Shown here piece by piece: positions 1 through 11,042 of a DNA stretch of 63,094 nucleotides. Below the pieces are notes generated by a model. It worked only from the letters and a program-made list of their open reading frames with translations, made no database searches and was not told the origin of the DNA. Origin of the DNA: Rubrivivax sp. (GTDB taxonomy: Bacteria > Pseudomonadota > Gammaproteobacteria > Burkholderiales > Burkholderiaceae_C); the NCBI GenBank assembly GCA_018780805.1, contig JADMJD010000051.1, positions 1 to 63,094 of the forward strand, read 5' to 3'. The position numbers were made by a program, and so were the translations under genes. Positions within the stretch are counted from its first letter, which is position 1. The number at the start of each line of letters is the position of its first letter.

Positions 1-1
1 C

Positions 2-508
2 CAGAACGTGCGCCTGGCGTCCGAGCTGACCGGCTGGCGCATCAACATCATGACCGCCGAAGAGTCGCAGGCCAAACACGCCGAAGAGTCCGACTCGGTG
101 CGCAAGCTCTTCGTCGAGAAGCTGGACGTCGACGTCGAAGTGGCCGACATCCTCATCGCCGAGGGCTTTGCCAGCCTCGAAGAGATTGCCTACGTGCCGC
201 TGCAGGAAATGCTCGACATGGAGAGCTTCGACGAAGACACCATCACCGAGCTGCGCACCCGTGCCAAGGACGCGCTGCTGACGATGGAAATCGAGCACGA
301 AGAAAAGGTCGACGAGGTGTCGCAGGATCTGCGCGACCTCGAAGGCCTGAGCCCCGAGCTGATCGGCCAGCTGGCCGAAGGTGGCATCCACACGCGGGAC
401 GACCTGGCCGACCTGGCCGTGGATGAATTGACCGACATGACGGGCCTCGAAGAAGCCCGGGCGCGTGAACTGATCATGAAGGCCCGCGAACACTGGTTCA
501 CCACCTGA
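2..508 (+). CDS. nusA: Transcription termination/antitermination factor NusA, C-terminal part (5' end outside window)
   Basis: The window opens inside this gene; 168 codons are visible. NusA binds RNA polymerase and nascent RNA and modulates pausing, termination and antitermination. The first residues ([12 protein letters not shown]) match the end of the KH2 domain, where the GxxGxNVRLAxELTGW signature is typical. The rest is an acidic helical region with two repeats, around [15 protein letters not shown] and [15 protein letters not shown], which correspond to the AR1/AR2 acidic repeats found in proteobacterial NusA. Position directly before infB is the conserved nusA-infB order. The true start and the S1/KH1 domains are not visible. 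Confidence 0.95.
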   Translation, partial: QNVRLASELTGWRINIMTAEESQAKHAEESDSVRKLFVEKLDVDVEVADILIAEGFASLEEIAYVPLQEMLDMESFDEDTITELRTRAKDALLTMEIEHEEKVDEVSQDLRDLEGLSPELIGQLAEGGIHTRDDLADLAVDELTDMTGLEEARARELIMKAREHWFTT

Positions 509-558
509 ACCACGCCGCCACCGATCACGCACACGCCGCACCCAAGGAAAACCGATAC

Positions 559-3462
559 ATGGCCGTCACAACCGTCGCACAGTTCGCCGAGCAGCTCAAG
601 CGCCCGACCGCAGCGCTCATCGAGCAGTTGGCTTCGGCCGGCGTTGCCAAACAATCGCCGGACGATGCGCTGACCGACGCCGACAAGGAGCGTCTGCTCG
701 ATTTCCTGCGCACCTCGCACGGCACCGCCGGCGCCGAGCGCAAGAAGATCACGCTGGTCCGCAAGACCAACACCGAGATCAAGCAGGCCGATTCCAGCGG
801 CAAGGCGCGCACCATCCAGGTGGAGGTGCGCAAGAAGCGTGTGTTCGTCAAGCGTGACGATGCCCAGTCGCCCGAGGACAGCGCCGCCGAAGAGGCTGCC
901 GCCGAGCTCGAACTGCAGCGTCGCGAAGAAGAAGCCAAGGCCCACGCCGAAGAGCTGCGCCGCCAGGAAGAAGCCCTGGCCGAACAGCGCCGCCAGCGTG
1001 AAGAGACCGAGCGCCTGGCGCGCGAGAAGGCCGAGGCTGAAGCGCGCGCTGCCGCCGAAGCGCAGGCCGCGGCCGAACGCGCCGCCGCCGAAGCGGCTGA
1101 AGCCGCGGCCCAGGCCGCCGCTGCGGCCAAGGCCGCGGGCGCCAAGTCCGCCGGCACCAAGGCTGCGGCTGCCGCGCCGGCCCCGGAGCCGGTGGTGGCT
1201 GCGCCGGTGCCCGCGCCGGTCGAGGCCGTGCCGGCCAAACCCGCCCTGCGCCGCGTGGTGAAAGCCGACATCGCGTCCGAAGAGGCCCAGAAGCAGGCCG
1301 ACCTGACCGTGCGCCGCAAGGCTGCCGAGGCCGAGGCTGCGGCCATCCGCGCGATGATGTCCAAGCCGCGTGGGGTCAAGGTGGCGCCGAAGCCGGAAGA
1401 GCCCAAGCCGGCCGAGCCGTCCAAGGAAGCCATCAAGGGCACCATCCACAAACCCGTGGCCAAACCCGGCGCGCCGGGCACCACGGCCGCCACGGCCGCC
1501 AAGCCGGGCGACAAGAAGCAGGTCAAGTCCGAGAAGCTGTCGTCCAGCTGGGCCGATGACGCCGCCAAGAAACGCGCCGCCTTGAAGGGCCGCAGCGATT
1601 CTTCCGGCCGTCCGGGCTGGCGCGCGCCGCGTGGTGGTGCCGGTGGCCGCCGCGGCGATGGCCGCAGCGACGGTGGCAGCTTCACGCCCGCCGCCGAGAC
1701 GCAGGTGCAAGAGGTGCACGTGCCCGAGACCATCAGCGTGGCCGATCTGGCGCACAAGATGAGCGTCAAGGCCAGCGAGGTCATCAAACACCTGATGAAG
1801 CTGGGCCAGATGGTCACCATCAACCAGCAGCTGGACCAGGAGACCGCGATGATCCTGGTGGAGGAGATGGGCCACAAGGCCTTCGCCGCCAAGCTGGACG
1901 ATCCGGAAGCCTTCACGGAAGAAGAGACCGCTGCGCACGAAGCTGCCGAAGCGCTGCCGCGCGCCCCGGTGGTCACCGTGATGGGCCACGTCGACCACGG
2001 CAAGACCTCGCTGCTGGACAAGATCCGGGCGGCGCGTGTCGCCTCGGGTGAAGCGGGTGGCATCACGCAGCACATCGGCGCCTACCACGTCGAAACGCCG
2101 CGCGGCATGATCACCTTCCTCGACACCCCGGGCCACGCCGCCTTCACGGCGATGCGTGCACGGGGCGCCGCAGCCACCGACATCGTGATCCTGGTGGTGG
2201 CGGCCGACGACGGCGTGATGCCGCAGACCAAGGAGGCCATCAGCCACGCCAAGGCGGCTGGGGTGCCCATCGTCGTGGCGATGAACAAGATCGACAAACC
2301 CGACGCCAACATCGAACGCCTGAAGAGCGAGCTGGTGGCCGAGCAGGTGGTGCCGGAAGACTTCGGCGGTGATTCGCCGTTTGTGGCCGTGTCGGCCAAG
2401 ACTGGCCTGGGCATCGACACCCTGCTGGAGCAGGTGCTGCTGCAGGCCGAGGTGCTGGAGCTGCGTGCCCCGGCCGCCGCTGCTGCCAAGGGCCTGGTCA
2501 TCGAAGCCAAGCTGGACAAGGGCCGCGGCCCGGTGGCCACGGTGCTGGTGCAGAGCGGCACGCTGAAGAAGGGTGACATCGTGCTCGCTGGCAGCAGCTA
2601 CGGCCGCGTGCGGGCGATGCTGGACGAAGACGGCAAGTCGACCGAATCGGCCGGCCCGTCCATCCCGGTCGAGATCCAGGGCCTGACCGAGGTGCCGGCC
2701 GCCGGTGACGAGTTCATGGTGCTGACCGACGAGCGCCGGGCACGCGAGATCGCCACCTTCCGCCAGGGCAAATACCGCGACGTCAAGCTGGCGCGCCAGC
2801 AGGCCGCCAAGCTCGAGAACATGTTCGAGAACATGGGCGAGACCGCGGCGCAGACCCTGGCCCTCATCGTCAAGTCCGACGTGCAGGGTTCGCAGGAAGC
2901 GTTGTCGCAGTCGCTGGTCAAGCTCAGCACACCCGAGGTCAAGGTGCAGATCGTGCACGCGGCCGTGGGTGGCATCAGCGAAAGCGACGTCAACCTGGCC
3001 ATCGCGTCCAAGGCCGTCATCATCGGCTTCAACGTGCGGGCCGATGCCGGCGCGCGCAAGCTGGCCGAAGGCAACGGCGTCGATCTGCGCTACTACAACA
3101 TCATCTACGACGCGGTCGACGAGGTGAAGGCGGCGATGGCTGGCATGCTGGCCCCGGAGCAGCGCGAAGAGGTCATCGGCACGGCCGAGATCCGCACCGT
3201 GTTCGTGGCCACCAAGATCGGCACGATCGCGGGTTGCATGGTCACGGCCGGCATCGTGCGGCGCGATGCACGCTTCCGCCTGCTGCGCGAAAACGTGGTC
3301 ATCTACACCGGCGAGCTGGACACGCTCAAACGCTTCAAGGACGACGTGCGCGAGGTCAAGGAAGGCTTCGAGTGCGGCGTGAAGCTGAAGAACTACAGCG
3401 ACATCAAGGAAGGCGACCAGCTGGAATTCTTCGAGGTCAAGGAAGTGGCACGAACGCTGTAA
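559..3462 (+). CDS. infB: Translation initiation factor IF-2
   Basis: This cytoplasmic GTPase delivers fMet-tRNA to the 30S subunit. The 967-residue product is longer than the E. coli protein because of a long Ala/Glu/Arg-rich segment (about residues 115-235). An IF2_N-type module opens the protein ([13 protein letters not shown]), with a second IF2_N-like segment near residues 385-440. The G domain starts at GHVDHGKT (residues 476-483), followed by DTPGHAAF and NKID, and then the beta-barrel and C-terminal fMet-tRNA-binding region. It lies 50 bp after nusA. A GC-rich stem-loop follows the stop codon. Start chosen at the ATG that gives the standard N-terminus. Confidence 0.98.
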   Translation: MAVTTVAQFAEQLKRPTAALIEQLASAGVAKQSPDDALTDADKERLLDFLRTSHGTAGAERKKITLVRKTNTEIKQADSSGKARTIQVEVRKKRVFVKRDDAQSPEDSAAEEAAAELELQRREEEAKAHAEELRRQEEALAEQRRQREETERLAREKAEAEARAAAEAQAAAERAAAEAAEAAAQAAAAAKAAGAKSAGTKAAAAAPAPEPVVAAPVPAPVEAVPAKPALRRVVKADIASEEAQKQADLTVRRKAAEAEAAAIRAMMSKPRGVKVAPKPEEPKPAEPSKEAIKGTIHKPVAKPGAPGTTAATAAKPGDKKQVKSEKLSSSWADDAAKKRAALKGRSDSSGRPGWRAPRGGAGGRRGDGRSDGGSFTPAAETQVQEVHVPETISVADLAHKMSVKASEVIKHLMKLGQMVTINQQLDQETAMILVEEMGHKAFAAKLDDPEAFTEEETAAHEAAEALPRAPVVTVMGHVDHGKTSLLDKIRAARVASGEAGGITQHIGAYHVETPRGMITFLDTPGHAAFTAMRARGAAATDIVILVVAADDGVMPQTKEAISHAKAAGVPIVVAMNKIDKPDANIERLKSELVAEQVVPEDFGGDSPFVAVSAKTGLGIDTLLEQVLLQAEVLELRAPAAAAAKGLVIEAKLDKGRGPVATVLVQSGTLKKGDIVLAGSSYGRVRAMLDEDGKSTESAGPSIPVEIQGLTEVPAAGDEFMVLTDERRAREIATFRQGKYRDVKLARQQAAKLENMFENMGETAAQTLALIVKSDVQGSQEALSQSLVKLSTPEVKVQIVHAAVGGISESDVNLAIASKAVIIGFNVRADAGARKLAEGNGVDLRYYNIIYDAVDEVKAAMAGMLAPEQREEVIGTAEIRTVFVATKIGTIAGCMVTAGIVRRDARFRLLRENVVIYTGELDTLKRFKDDVREVKEGFECGVKLKNYSDIKEGDQLEFFEVKEVARTL

Positions 3463-3483
3463 GGCGGATTTGCCCTCACCTGC

Positions 3484-3515
3484 AAACCCCGCCTTCTGAA
3501 AAGTAGGCGGGGTTT
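3484..3515 (+). terminator. Stem-loop between infB and rbfA (terminator- or attenuator-like)
   Basis: A perfect 10-bp inverted repeat, AAACCCCGCC at 3484-3493 and GGCGGGGTTT at 3506-3515, encloses a 12-nt loop. The stem ends in three T but has no longer U-tract, so it may be a partial terminator or an RNA-stability hairpin rather than a full stop to the nusA operon. It sits 19 bp before the rbfA start and could also influence rbfA translation. Confidence 0.6.
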
Positions 3516-3534
3516 GTACTTAAGCACACACCCG

Positions 3535-3903
3535 ATGCGACACAAGCGATCCACCCCCAACCGCGGCTTCCGAATTGCCGACCAGATCCAGCGCGATCTG
3601 GCCGAGCTGATCCGCGACCTGAAGGACCCGCGCATCGGTCTGGTCACGCTCAACAGCGTGGAGATCTCGGCCGACTACGCCCACGCCAAGGTCTACTTCT
3701 CGCAGCTGCTGGGCGACACCGCCGCCTGCACCGAGGCCCTGAACGAAGCCGCGGGCTTTCTGCGCAACGGCCTGTTCAAGCGCCTGGCCATCCACACCGT
3801 GCCGACGCTGCACTTCCACTACGACCGCACCACCGAACGGGCCGCCGACATCTCGGCGCTGATCGCGAAGGCGAATGCCACACGCGTGAAGGACGACGAG
3901 TGA
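3535..3903 (+). CDS. rbfA: 30S ribosome-binding factor A
   Basis: RbfA is a small KH-fold protein that binds 16S rRNA and helps mature the 30S subunit, notably at low temperature. The product is 122 residues. The signature [19 protein letters not shown] near the N-terminus and the segment [19 protein letters not shown] are typical. A TTG at 3514 would extend the frame by seven residues, but it lies in the right arm of the preceding stem-loop; the ATG at 3535 gives the usual MRHKRS... start. No strong Shine-Dalgarno sequence is seen. The stop overlaps the truB GTG by 3 nt. Confidence 0.95.
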   Translation: MRHKRSTPNRGFRIADQIQRDLAELIRDLKDPRIGLVTLNSVEISADYAHAKVYFSQLLGDTAACTEALNEAAGFLRNGLFKRLAIHTVPTLHFHYDRTTERAADISALIAKANATRVKDDE

Positions 3904-4889
3904 AAACCCCGCGCCGCGCCGTGCACGGTGTGTTGCTGCTCGACAAGCCGCTGGGCTGGACGAGCAACGACGCCTTGCAGAAGTGCAAGGGGCTGCTGCA
4001 TGCGCTCAAGGGCGGCCACACCGGCACGCTGGACCCGCTGGCCACCGGCCTGCTGCCGCTGTGTTTTGGCGCCGCCACCAAGTTCAGCCAGGTCAGCCTG
4101 GATGCCGACAAAGGCTACCGCGCGACGCTGAAGCTGGGCGAGCGCAGCAGCACGCTGGACGGTGAGGGCAGCATCGCGCCCGGCAGCCCGCCCGCGTTTG
4201 ATCGCGCGACGCTGGAAGCCGCCTGCGCTGCGCTGACGGGCCCCATCGACCAGCTGCCGCCGATGCACTCGGCGCTGAAGAAGGACGGCCGTGCGCTGTA
4301 CGACTACGCCCGCGCCGGCATCGAGGTGGAGCGCACGCCGCGACGCATCACGGTTCATCGTCTGGACATCGTCGAGTGGCAGGCTGAGCACCTCGTGATC
4401 GACGTCCGCTGCAGCAAAGGCACCTACATCCGCACGCTCGCCGCCGACCTCGGCGATGCGCTGGGCTGTGGCGCCTGGTTGCAGGCCCTGCGCCGCACGC
4501 ACACGGGGCCGCTGGATCTGGCCCAGGCCATCACGCTGGAAGCGCTGGAGGCCATGCCCGACGACCAGCGGGCGCAGCGGTTGCTGCCGCCCGACGTGCT
4601 GCTGGCCGACTGGCCCGCCATCTCGCTGCCGGACGACGAAGCCGGTCGCTTTCTCACCGGCCTGCGCCGCCGTGTGACCGAGGCGGATGCCCCGTCCGTC
4701 CGCGTCTACGGACCCGATCCGCGTGCCTTCCTCGGCAGCGCCCACATCCAGGCTGGCGAATTGATCGCCGACCGTTTACTCAGCCCGCTTGAAGTGCAGG
4801 CCCAATTCTTCCAACCCCCAAGCTCGCTTTGCTCGCTGCCCCCCAAGGGGGCGCAGGCCTCCTTTGGGGCGGCCCTGCAGGAGTCCTGA
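3900..4889 (+). CDS. truB: tRNA pseudouridine(55) synthase TruB
   Basis: TruB converts U55 of the tRNA T-loop to pseudouridine. The catalytic aspartate is D45 in [24 protein letters not shown] is the second conserved block. The 329-residue protein starts with GTG at 3900, overlapping the rbfA stop (GTGA), which implies translational coupling. The last ~25 residues (after PLEVQAQFF) are encoded by a dispersed palindromic repeat and read as low-quality sequence, so the ancestral C-terminus probably ended earlier and the repeat has extended the gene. Confidence 0.95.
   Translation: MKTPRRAVHGVLLLDKPLGWTSNDALQKCKGLLHALKGGHTGTLDPLATGLLPLCFGAATKFSQVSLDADKGYRATLKLGERSSTLDGEGSIAPGSPPAFDRATLEAACAALTGPIDQLPPMHSALKKDGRALYDYARAGIEVERTPRRITVHRLDIVEWQAEHLVIDVRCSKGTYIRTLAADLGDALGCGAWLQALRRTHTGPLDLAQAITLEALEAMPDDQRAQRLLPPDVLLADWPAISLPDDEAGRFLTGLRRRVTEADAPSVRVYGPDPRAFLGSAHIQAGELIADRLLSPLEVQAQFFQPPSSLCSLPPKGAQASFGAALQES
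4816..4882 (+). repeat. REP-like palindromic repeat forming the 3' end of truB
   Basis: This stretch contains nested inverted repeats, including CTGCCCCCCAAGGGGGCGCAG (a hairpin with arms near 4839-4845 and 4850-4859) and GGCCTCCTTTGGGGCGGCC. The segment AAGCTCGCTTTGCTCGCTGC before it adds a further self-complementary part. From memory, similar elements with CCCCCAAGGGGG and TTTGGGGCGGCCC cores are scattered in Comamonadaceae genomes. Here it lies over the truB stop and just before the typA ribosome-binding site, so it may also act as a transcriptional terminator or mRNA-stabilising hairpin. Only one copy is seen in the window. Confidence 0.6.
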
Positions 4890-4890
4890 T

Positions 4891-6717
<1,827 letters not shown>

Positions 6718-6720
6718 GCG

Positions 6721-7623
6721 ATGACCCACGGCAGGGCGGTCGCCGTGATGGTGGCGGCGGCGCTGATGTGGAGCATCGCCGGTGTGGTCTCGCGCCTGCT
6801 TCAGTCGGCGCAGGGTTTTGAGGTCACGTTCTGGCGCAGTGCTTTCAACGCGCTGGCGCTGGTGCTGCTGCTCTCGTGGCTGCGCGGCCCGGGGCCGTTG
6901 TGGGCCAGCCTGCGCGGGGCGGGGCGCACGCTGTGGCTGTCGGGCCTGTGCTGGTGCGTGATGTTCACCGCCTTCATGCTGGCGCTGAGTTTCACCTCCG
7001 TGGCCAACGTGCTGGTCACGATGTCGGTGGCGCCGCTGTTCACCGCTTTGGTGGCCTGGGCTTTTCTGCACCACCGGCCGCCGGCGCGCACCTGGGGCGC
7101 CGTGGCGCTGGCCGGGGTGGGCATCGCATGGATGTATGGCAGCCAGATGCAGGGCGGCGATGCGCGCCACTGGATCGGCACCGCTTTGGCGCTGGCCGTG
7201 CCGGTCGCGGCGGCCACCAACTGGACCGTGCTGCAGCACGACCGCAGCCACGCTGGCAAGACGACCGATTTCATGCCTGCGGTGCTGATCGGCGCCGTGC
7301 TGTCGGCGCTGATCACGCTGCCGCTGTCCACGCCGTTTGCCGCCACCGCCCACGACCTGGGCCTGCTGGCCCTGCTGGGCGTGCTGCAACTGGCGGTGCC
7401 CTGCCTGCTGGCGGTGGCGGTGGCGCGGGTGCTGCCGGCGCCCGAGATCGCGCTGCTGGGGCTGCTGGAGGTGGTGTTCGGTGTCGCCTGGGCCTGGTTG
7501 GGCGCGGGGGAGGCACCGTCGGCGGCGGTGCTGGGAGGTGGCACGCTGGTGCTGATGGCCCTGGCCGGCAATGAACTGCTGGGGCTTCGCCGCACGCGGG
7601 AGCCGGGCGCCGCGCTAGGGTGA
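6721..7623 (+). CDS. EamA/DMT-family inner membrane transporter
   Basis: The 300-residue protein has about ten hydrophobic segments arranged as two EamA repeats, the layout of the drug/metabolite transporter superfamily. The first repeat begins with the conserved pattern MVAAALMWSIAGVVSRLLQ, the second with TALALAVPVAAATNWTVLQ. Such proteins are uniporters or exporters of small metabolites, and the substrate cannot be told from sequence. It follows typA by 3 bp and is probably co-transcribed with it. The 43-bp gap to the next gene leaves read-through into the lipid operon possible. Confidence 0.85.
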   Translation: MTHGRAVAVMVAAALMWSIAGVVSRLLQSAQGFEVTFWRSAFNALALVLLLSWLRGPGPLWASLRGAGRTLWLSGLCWCVMFTAFMLALSFTSVANVLVTMSVAPLFTALVAWAFLHHRPPARTWGAVALAGVGIAWMYGSQMQGGDARHWIGTALALAVPVAAATNWTVLQHDRSHAGKTTDFMPAVLIGAVLSALITLPLSTPFAATAHDLGLLALLGVLQLAVPCLLAVAVARVLPAPEIALLGLLEVVFGVAWAWLGAGEAPSAAVLGGGTLVLMALAGNELLGLRRTREPGAALG

Positions 7624-7666
7624 GTCCCGGGCCAGGCGCGCGGGCGCCGGCCTACCATCGGTGCCC

Positions 7667-9274
7667 ATGCACCAACTCTCCGGTCTCGACGCCACCTTCC
7701 TGTACCTGGAAACGCCGGAGATGCCGATGCATGTCGGCGCCTTGCACGTCTTCGAGCTGCCGGCAGGCTTCAAGGGCCGTTTTGTCACCGCGTTGCGCGC
7801 CCACATCCAGAGCCGACTGCCCGCAGCACCCGTGTTGCGCCGGCGGCTGTGGTGGATGCCGCTGAACCTGGCCAACCCGGCCTGGGTGGACGCGGTGCCC
7901 GACCTCCAACAACACATCGTCGAGATCAAGCTGCCCAAGGGCGCAGGCCAGTCGGCGCTGGAGGCCCAGGTGTCCAGCCTGCATCCCGTGCTGCTGGACC
8001 GCAAACGTCCGCTGTGGAAGATGCATGTCTTCGAAGGCCTGGCCCCTGCGGCCGATGGCCGCAAACGCGTGGCGCTGTACACCCAGCTGCACCACGCGGC
8101 GGTGGACGGCCAGGCCGCGGTGGCACTGGCCAACGTGCTGCTGGACGTGACGCCCGAGCCGCGCAGCCTGGAACTGCGGCCGTCCCGGCGCCAGAAGACG
8201 TTCGAGCTGGGCATGAGCGAGATGCTGCGCGGTGCACTCGGCAGCCAGGCGCTGAAGGTGGCGCAGATCGTGCGCGAACTGCCGTCCACCGTGGGCACGC
8301 TCAAAGATGCGGCGCTGGGCGTGGTGTCACGCAGCAGCTTGCTGGGCGGCCGCAAGACACCGTCCAACCTGACGCTGGCCCCACGGCTGCCGGTCAACGT
8401 GTCGGTGGGCCGCACACGCGCCTTTGCCGCCGTCACGCTGCCAATGGCCGAGGTCAAGGCCTTGGCACGCAGCCAGGACGCCACGGTCAACGACATCGTG
8501 CTGATGGTCTGTGGCAGTGCCTTGCGGCGGTTCTATGCCAAGCGCAAGACCTTGCCACGCAAGAGCCTGGTGGCGGCGGTGCCGATCTCACTGCGCGCCG
8601 CAGGTGACACCAGCGCCGACAACCAGGCCTCGATGAGCCTGGTGAGCCTGGGCACGCACATCGCCGACGTGCAGCGCCGGCTCGACCATGTGAAAGCCGC
8701 CACCGCCGCGATGAAATCCAGCATGGGCTCGTTGAAGAACATCCTGCCCACCGATTTCCCGTCGCTGGGCGTGCCCTGGCTGATGGAGGCCGCCACGGCG
8801 CTGTACGGCAAGGCCCGTGTGGCCGACCGCATCCCGCAGGTGGCCAACGTCGTCATCTCCAACGTGCCCGGGCCGCCAGTGCCGCTGTACCTGGCGGGCG
8901 CGCACATGCTGACCAACTTCCCGACGTCCATCGTGGTGCACGGCTTGGCTCTGAACATCACGGTGCAGAGTTACCACCAGAGCCTGGACTTCGGCCTGAT
9001 GGCCGACGGCGCGGCGATGCCCGAGGTGCGCGAGCTGGCCGACGCCATCGCCATCGCCTTTGACGACCTGCGGGCCTTGCAGGCCGACGCCGAGCCCACG
9101 CCCACGGTGGCGGGCCTCGCCCGGCGTGGCCTGACGCAGGCCGTGGGCGCGGCCACCGGCGCCGCGGGCAAGCTGGCCCAGCAGGCCATGGGCAGCGCGG
9201 TGCGCACGGCTGTCTCTCAGGTGACAGGCCGGGCCCGGGTCCAGCCTGCGGCGGCGAAGAAGCGCGCCCGATAA
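7667..9274 (+). CDS. Wax ester synthase/diacylglycerol acyltransferase (WS/DGAT family)
   Basis: WS/DGAT enzymes transfer an acyl group from acyl-CoA to a long-chain alcohol or diacylglycerol, making wax esters or triacylglycerols. The catalytic motif HHxxxDG is present as HHAAVDG at residues 142-148, and the N-terminus MHQLSGLDATFLYLET is the family hallmark. The later NVVISNVPGPPVPLYL corresponds to the conserved ND/PGP region. Length is 535 residues; the C-terminal ~60 are an Ala-rich amphipathic tail. The ATG at 7667 is preferred to the GTG two codons upstream. Two alpha/beta hydrolase genes follow on the same strand. Confidence 0.93.
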   Translation: MHQLSGLDATFLYLETPEMPMHVGALHVFELPAGFKGRFVTALRAHIQSRLPAAPVLRRRLWWMPLNLANPAWVDAVPDLQQHIVEIKLPKGAGQSALEAQVSSLHPVLLDRKRPLWKMHVFEGLAPAADGRKRVALYTQLHHAAVDGQAAVALANVLLDVTPEPRSLELRPSRRQKTFELGMSEMLRGALGSQALKVAQIVRELPSTVGTLKDAALGVVSRSSLLGGRKTPSNLTLAPRLPVNVSVGRTRAFAAVTLPMAEVKALARSQDATVNDIVLMVCGSALRRFYAKRKTLPRKSLVAAVPISLRAAGDTSADNQASMSLVSLGTHIADVQRRLDHVKAATAAMKSSMGSLKNILPTDFPSLGVPWLMEAATALYGKARVADRIPQVANVVISNVPGPPVPLYLAGAHMLTNFPTSIVVHGLALNITVQSYHQSLDFGLMADGAAMPEVRELADAIAIAFDDLRALQADAEPTPTVAGLARRGLTQAVGAATGAAGKLAQQAMGSAVRTAVSQVTGRARVQPAAAKKRAR

Positions 9275-9285
9275 ACTGGCGTTTC

Positions 9286-10143
9286 ATGCCGCGCATCCCC
9301 CGCACCCACCGCCCGCTCCATCCGTCCCGTCCGCCGGAACCGCCGCCGGAACCCCTGCCGCCCGAGTTGCCGATTGCAGCGCCCGGCCCCTGGCTGCTGA
9401 TGCTGGAGGCGCGTGCGCCCTGGGAGCTGGCGGCGCTGATGGCGGTGTCGCCCTTCCTGAAGAAGATGCCCGCCGGTGACGGCCACCCGGTGATCGTCTT
9501 TCCCGGCCTGGGCGCGGCCGATGCCAGCACCTTGGCGGTGCGCCAGTTCCTGACGGGGCAGGGCTACACACCGTATCCCTGGGGCCAGGGTTTCAACCTC
9601 GGCCCGCGCGAAGGTGTGCTGGACGGCTGTCGCGCGCTGATCCGCGAGACCTTTGCGCGCCACCGCGAAAAGATCAGCCTGGTCGGCTGGAGCCTGGGTG
9701 GCATCTACGCCCGCGAGATGGCCAAGGAAATGCCCGATCTGGTGCGCTGCGTGGTCACGCTGGGCACGCCCTTCGCGGGCCACCCGCGCGCCACCAACGC
9801 CTGGCGCTTCTACGAGATGGTGAGCGGGCAGCAGACACACGACGAGGCCCTGCTGGCCGAGGTGAAACGCCCGCCGCCGGTGCCCACCACGTCCATCTAC
9901 AGCAAGACCGACGGCATCGTGGCCTGGGCTTGCAGCCTGAACCCGCCGCAGCACCGCCACACCGAGAACATCGAGGTGCACGCCAGCCACATCGGCATGG
10001 GCATGAACCCGATGGCGCTGTATGCGCTGGCCGACCGCCTGCGCCAGGACCCGGCGCACTGGAAGCGCTTCGATGTGCAGGGCGCGCGCCGCTGGTTCTT
10101 CAAGGTGGCACACCAACCCGAACTGCTGGTCGACCAGTACTGA
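9286..10143 (+). CDS. Alpha/beta hydrolase, lipase/esterase-like
   Basis: The 285-residue protein has a nucleophile elbow GWSLGG (GxSxG) inside SLVGWSLGGIYAREMAKEM, and an oxyanion-hole region FPGLGAADAST. A Pro-rich N-terminal stretch of about 35 residues precedes the fold. No signal peptide is evident, so it is probably cytoplasmic. It starts 11 bp after the WS/DGAT gene and ends in TGATG overlapping the next hydrolase, so the three genes form an operon. A role in neutral-lipid turnover is likely from context, but the substrate is unknown. Confidence 0.8.
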   Translation: MPRIPRTHRPLHPSRPPEPPPEPLPPELPIAAPGPWLLMLEARAPWELAALMAVSPFLKKMPAGDGHPVIVFPGLGAADASTLAVRQFLTGQGYTPYPWGQGFNLGPREGVLDGCRALIRETFARHREKISLVGWSLGGIYAREMAKEMPDLVRCVVTLGTPFAGHPRATNAWRFYEMVSGQQTHDEALLAEVKRPPPVPTTSIYSKTDGIVAWACSLNPPQHRHTENIEVHASHIGMGMNPMALYALADRLRQDPAHWKRFDVQGARRWFFKVAHQPELLVDQY

Positions 10144-11042
10144 TGCAGGTCACCGCGAACGGCCTGCAGATCGAGGTTGACGTGCAGGGCCCGGCTGAGG
10201 GCCAGCCGCTGCTGCTGGTGATGGGCCTGGGCATGCAGCTGGTGGCCTGGCCGCAGGCGCTGGTGGACCTGCTGGTCGCGCGCGGTTTCCGGGTCATACG
10301 CTTCGACAACCGCGATGCCGGCCTCAGCCAGGGTTTTGATGCGTACGGCATGCCAAACATGGCGCTGGCCGCGCTGCGCTATTTCCTGCGGCTGCGTGTG
10401 CCGTCGCCCTACCGCCTGGCCGACATGGCGCAGGACGCGGTGGGGGTGCTGGATGCGCTGGGCATCGCGCAGGCCCATGTCTGCGGTGCGTCGATGGGCG
10501 GCATGGTGGTGCAGCACATGGCGGCCGGCCACCCGCAGCGGGTGCGCAGCCTGACGCTGATCATGACGACCAGCGGCTCGCGCCGGCTGCCGCAGGCGCG
10601 CGCGTCGGTGCAGCGCGCACTGCTGCGCCGGCCCGATGGCCGTGACCCTGGCACCGTGGTGGCGCACCTGGAGCGCCTGCTGCGCCTGATCGGCAGCCCG
10701 GCCTACCCGCCGGAGCCGCTGGCCTTCCGCGCGCGGCTGGCGGCCACCGTGGCCCGCGCCTGGCGGCCGGCGGGTTCGGCGCGGCAGCTGCTGGCCATCG
10801 TGGCCGATGGCGACCGCACGCCGCTGCTGGGCCGCATCACGGCGCCCACCCATGTGGTGCACGGCGCGGACGATCCGCTGGTGCCGCCCGCGTGTGGCGA
10901 AGACCTGGCGCGCCGCATCGTCGGCGCGACGCTGGACCTGGTGCCCGGCATGGGACACGACCTGCCGGAGCCGCTGCTGCCAAGGCTGGCCGACGGCATC
11001 GCTGCCGTCGCCGCGCGGGCCCCCGGGTTCAAACCGGTTTGA
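10143..11042 (+). CDS. Alpha/beta hydrolase (homoserine-acetyltransferase/esterase-like fold)
   Basis: The start is the ATG of TGATG at 10143-10145, coupled to the previous stop; open frame further upstream overlaps the preceding gene and is not used. The 299-residue protein contains RFDNRDAGLSQGF, the nucleophile elbow GASMGGMV (Ser in GxSxG), HGADDPLVPP (acid region) and GMGHDLPE (catalytic His). This is a complete catalytic triad of the AB_hydrolase_1 family. The gene overlaps the convergent SLC13 permease gene by 14 bp. Confidence 0.82.
   Translation: MQVTANGLQIEVDVQGPAEGQPLLLVMGLGMQLVAWPQALVDLLVARGFRVIRFDNRDAGLSQGFDAYGMPNMALAALRYFLRLRVPSPYRLADMAQDAVGVLDALGIAQAHVCGASMGGMVVQHMAAGHPQRVRSLTLIMTTSGSRRLPQARASVQRALLRRPDGRDPGTVVAHLERLLRLIGSPAYPPEPLAFRARLAATVARAWRPAGSARQLLAIVADGDRTPLLGRITAPTHVVHGADDPLVPPACGEDLARRIVGATLDLVPGMGHDLPEPLLPRLADGIAAVAARAPGFKPV

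Noticed and set aside
190..2958. Long minus-strand open frame (922 codons) opposite infB
   Set aside because: It is a mirror of the high-GC infB gene; the translation is His/Gly/Leu/Arg-rich with no known domain, while infB on the other strand is certain.
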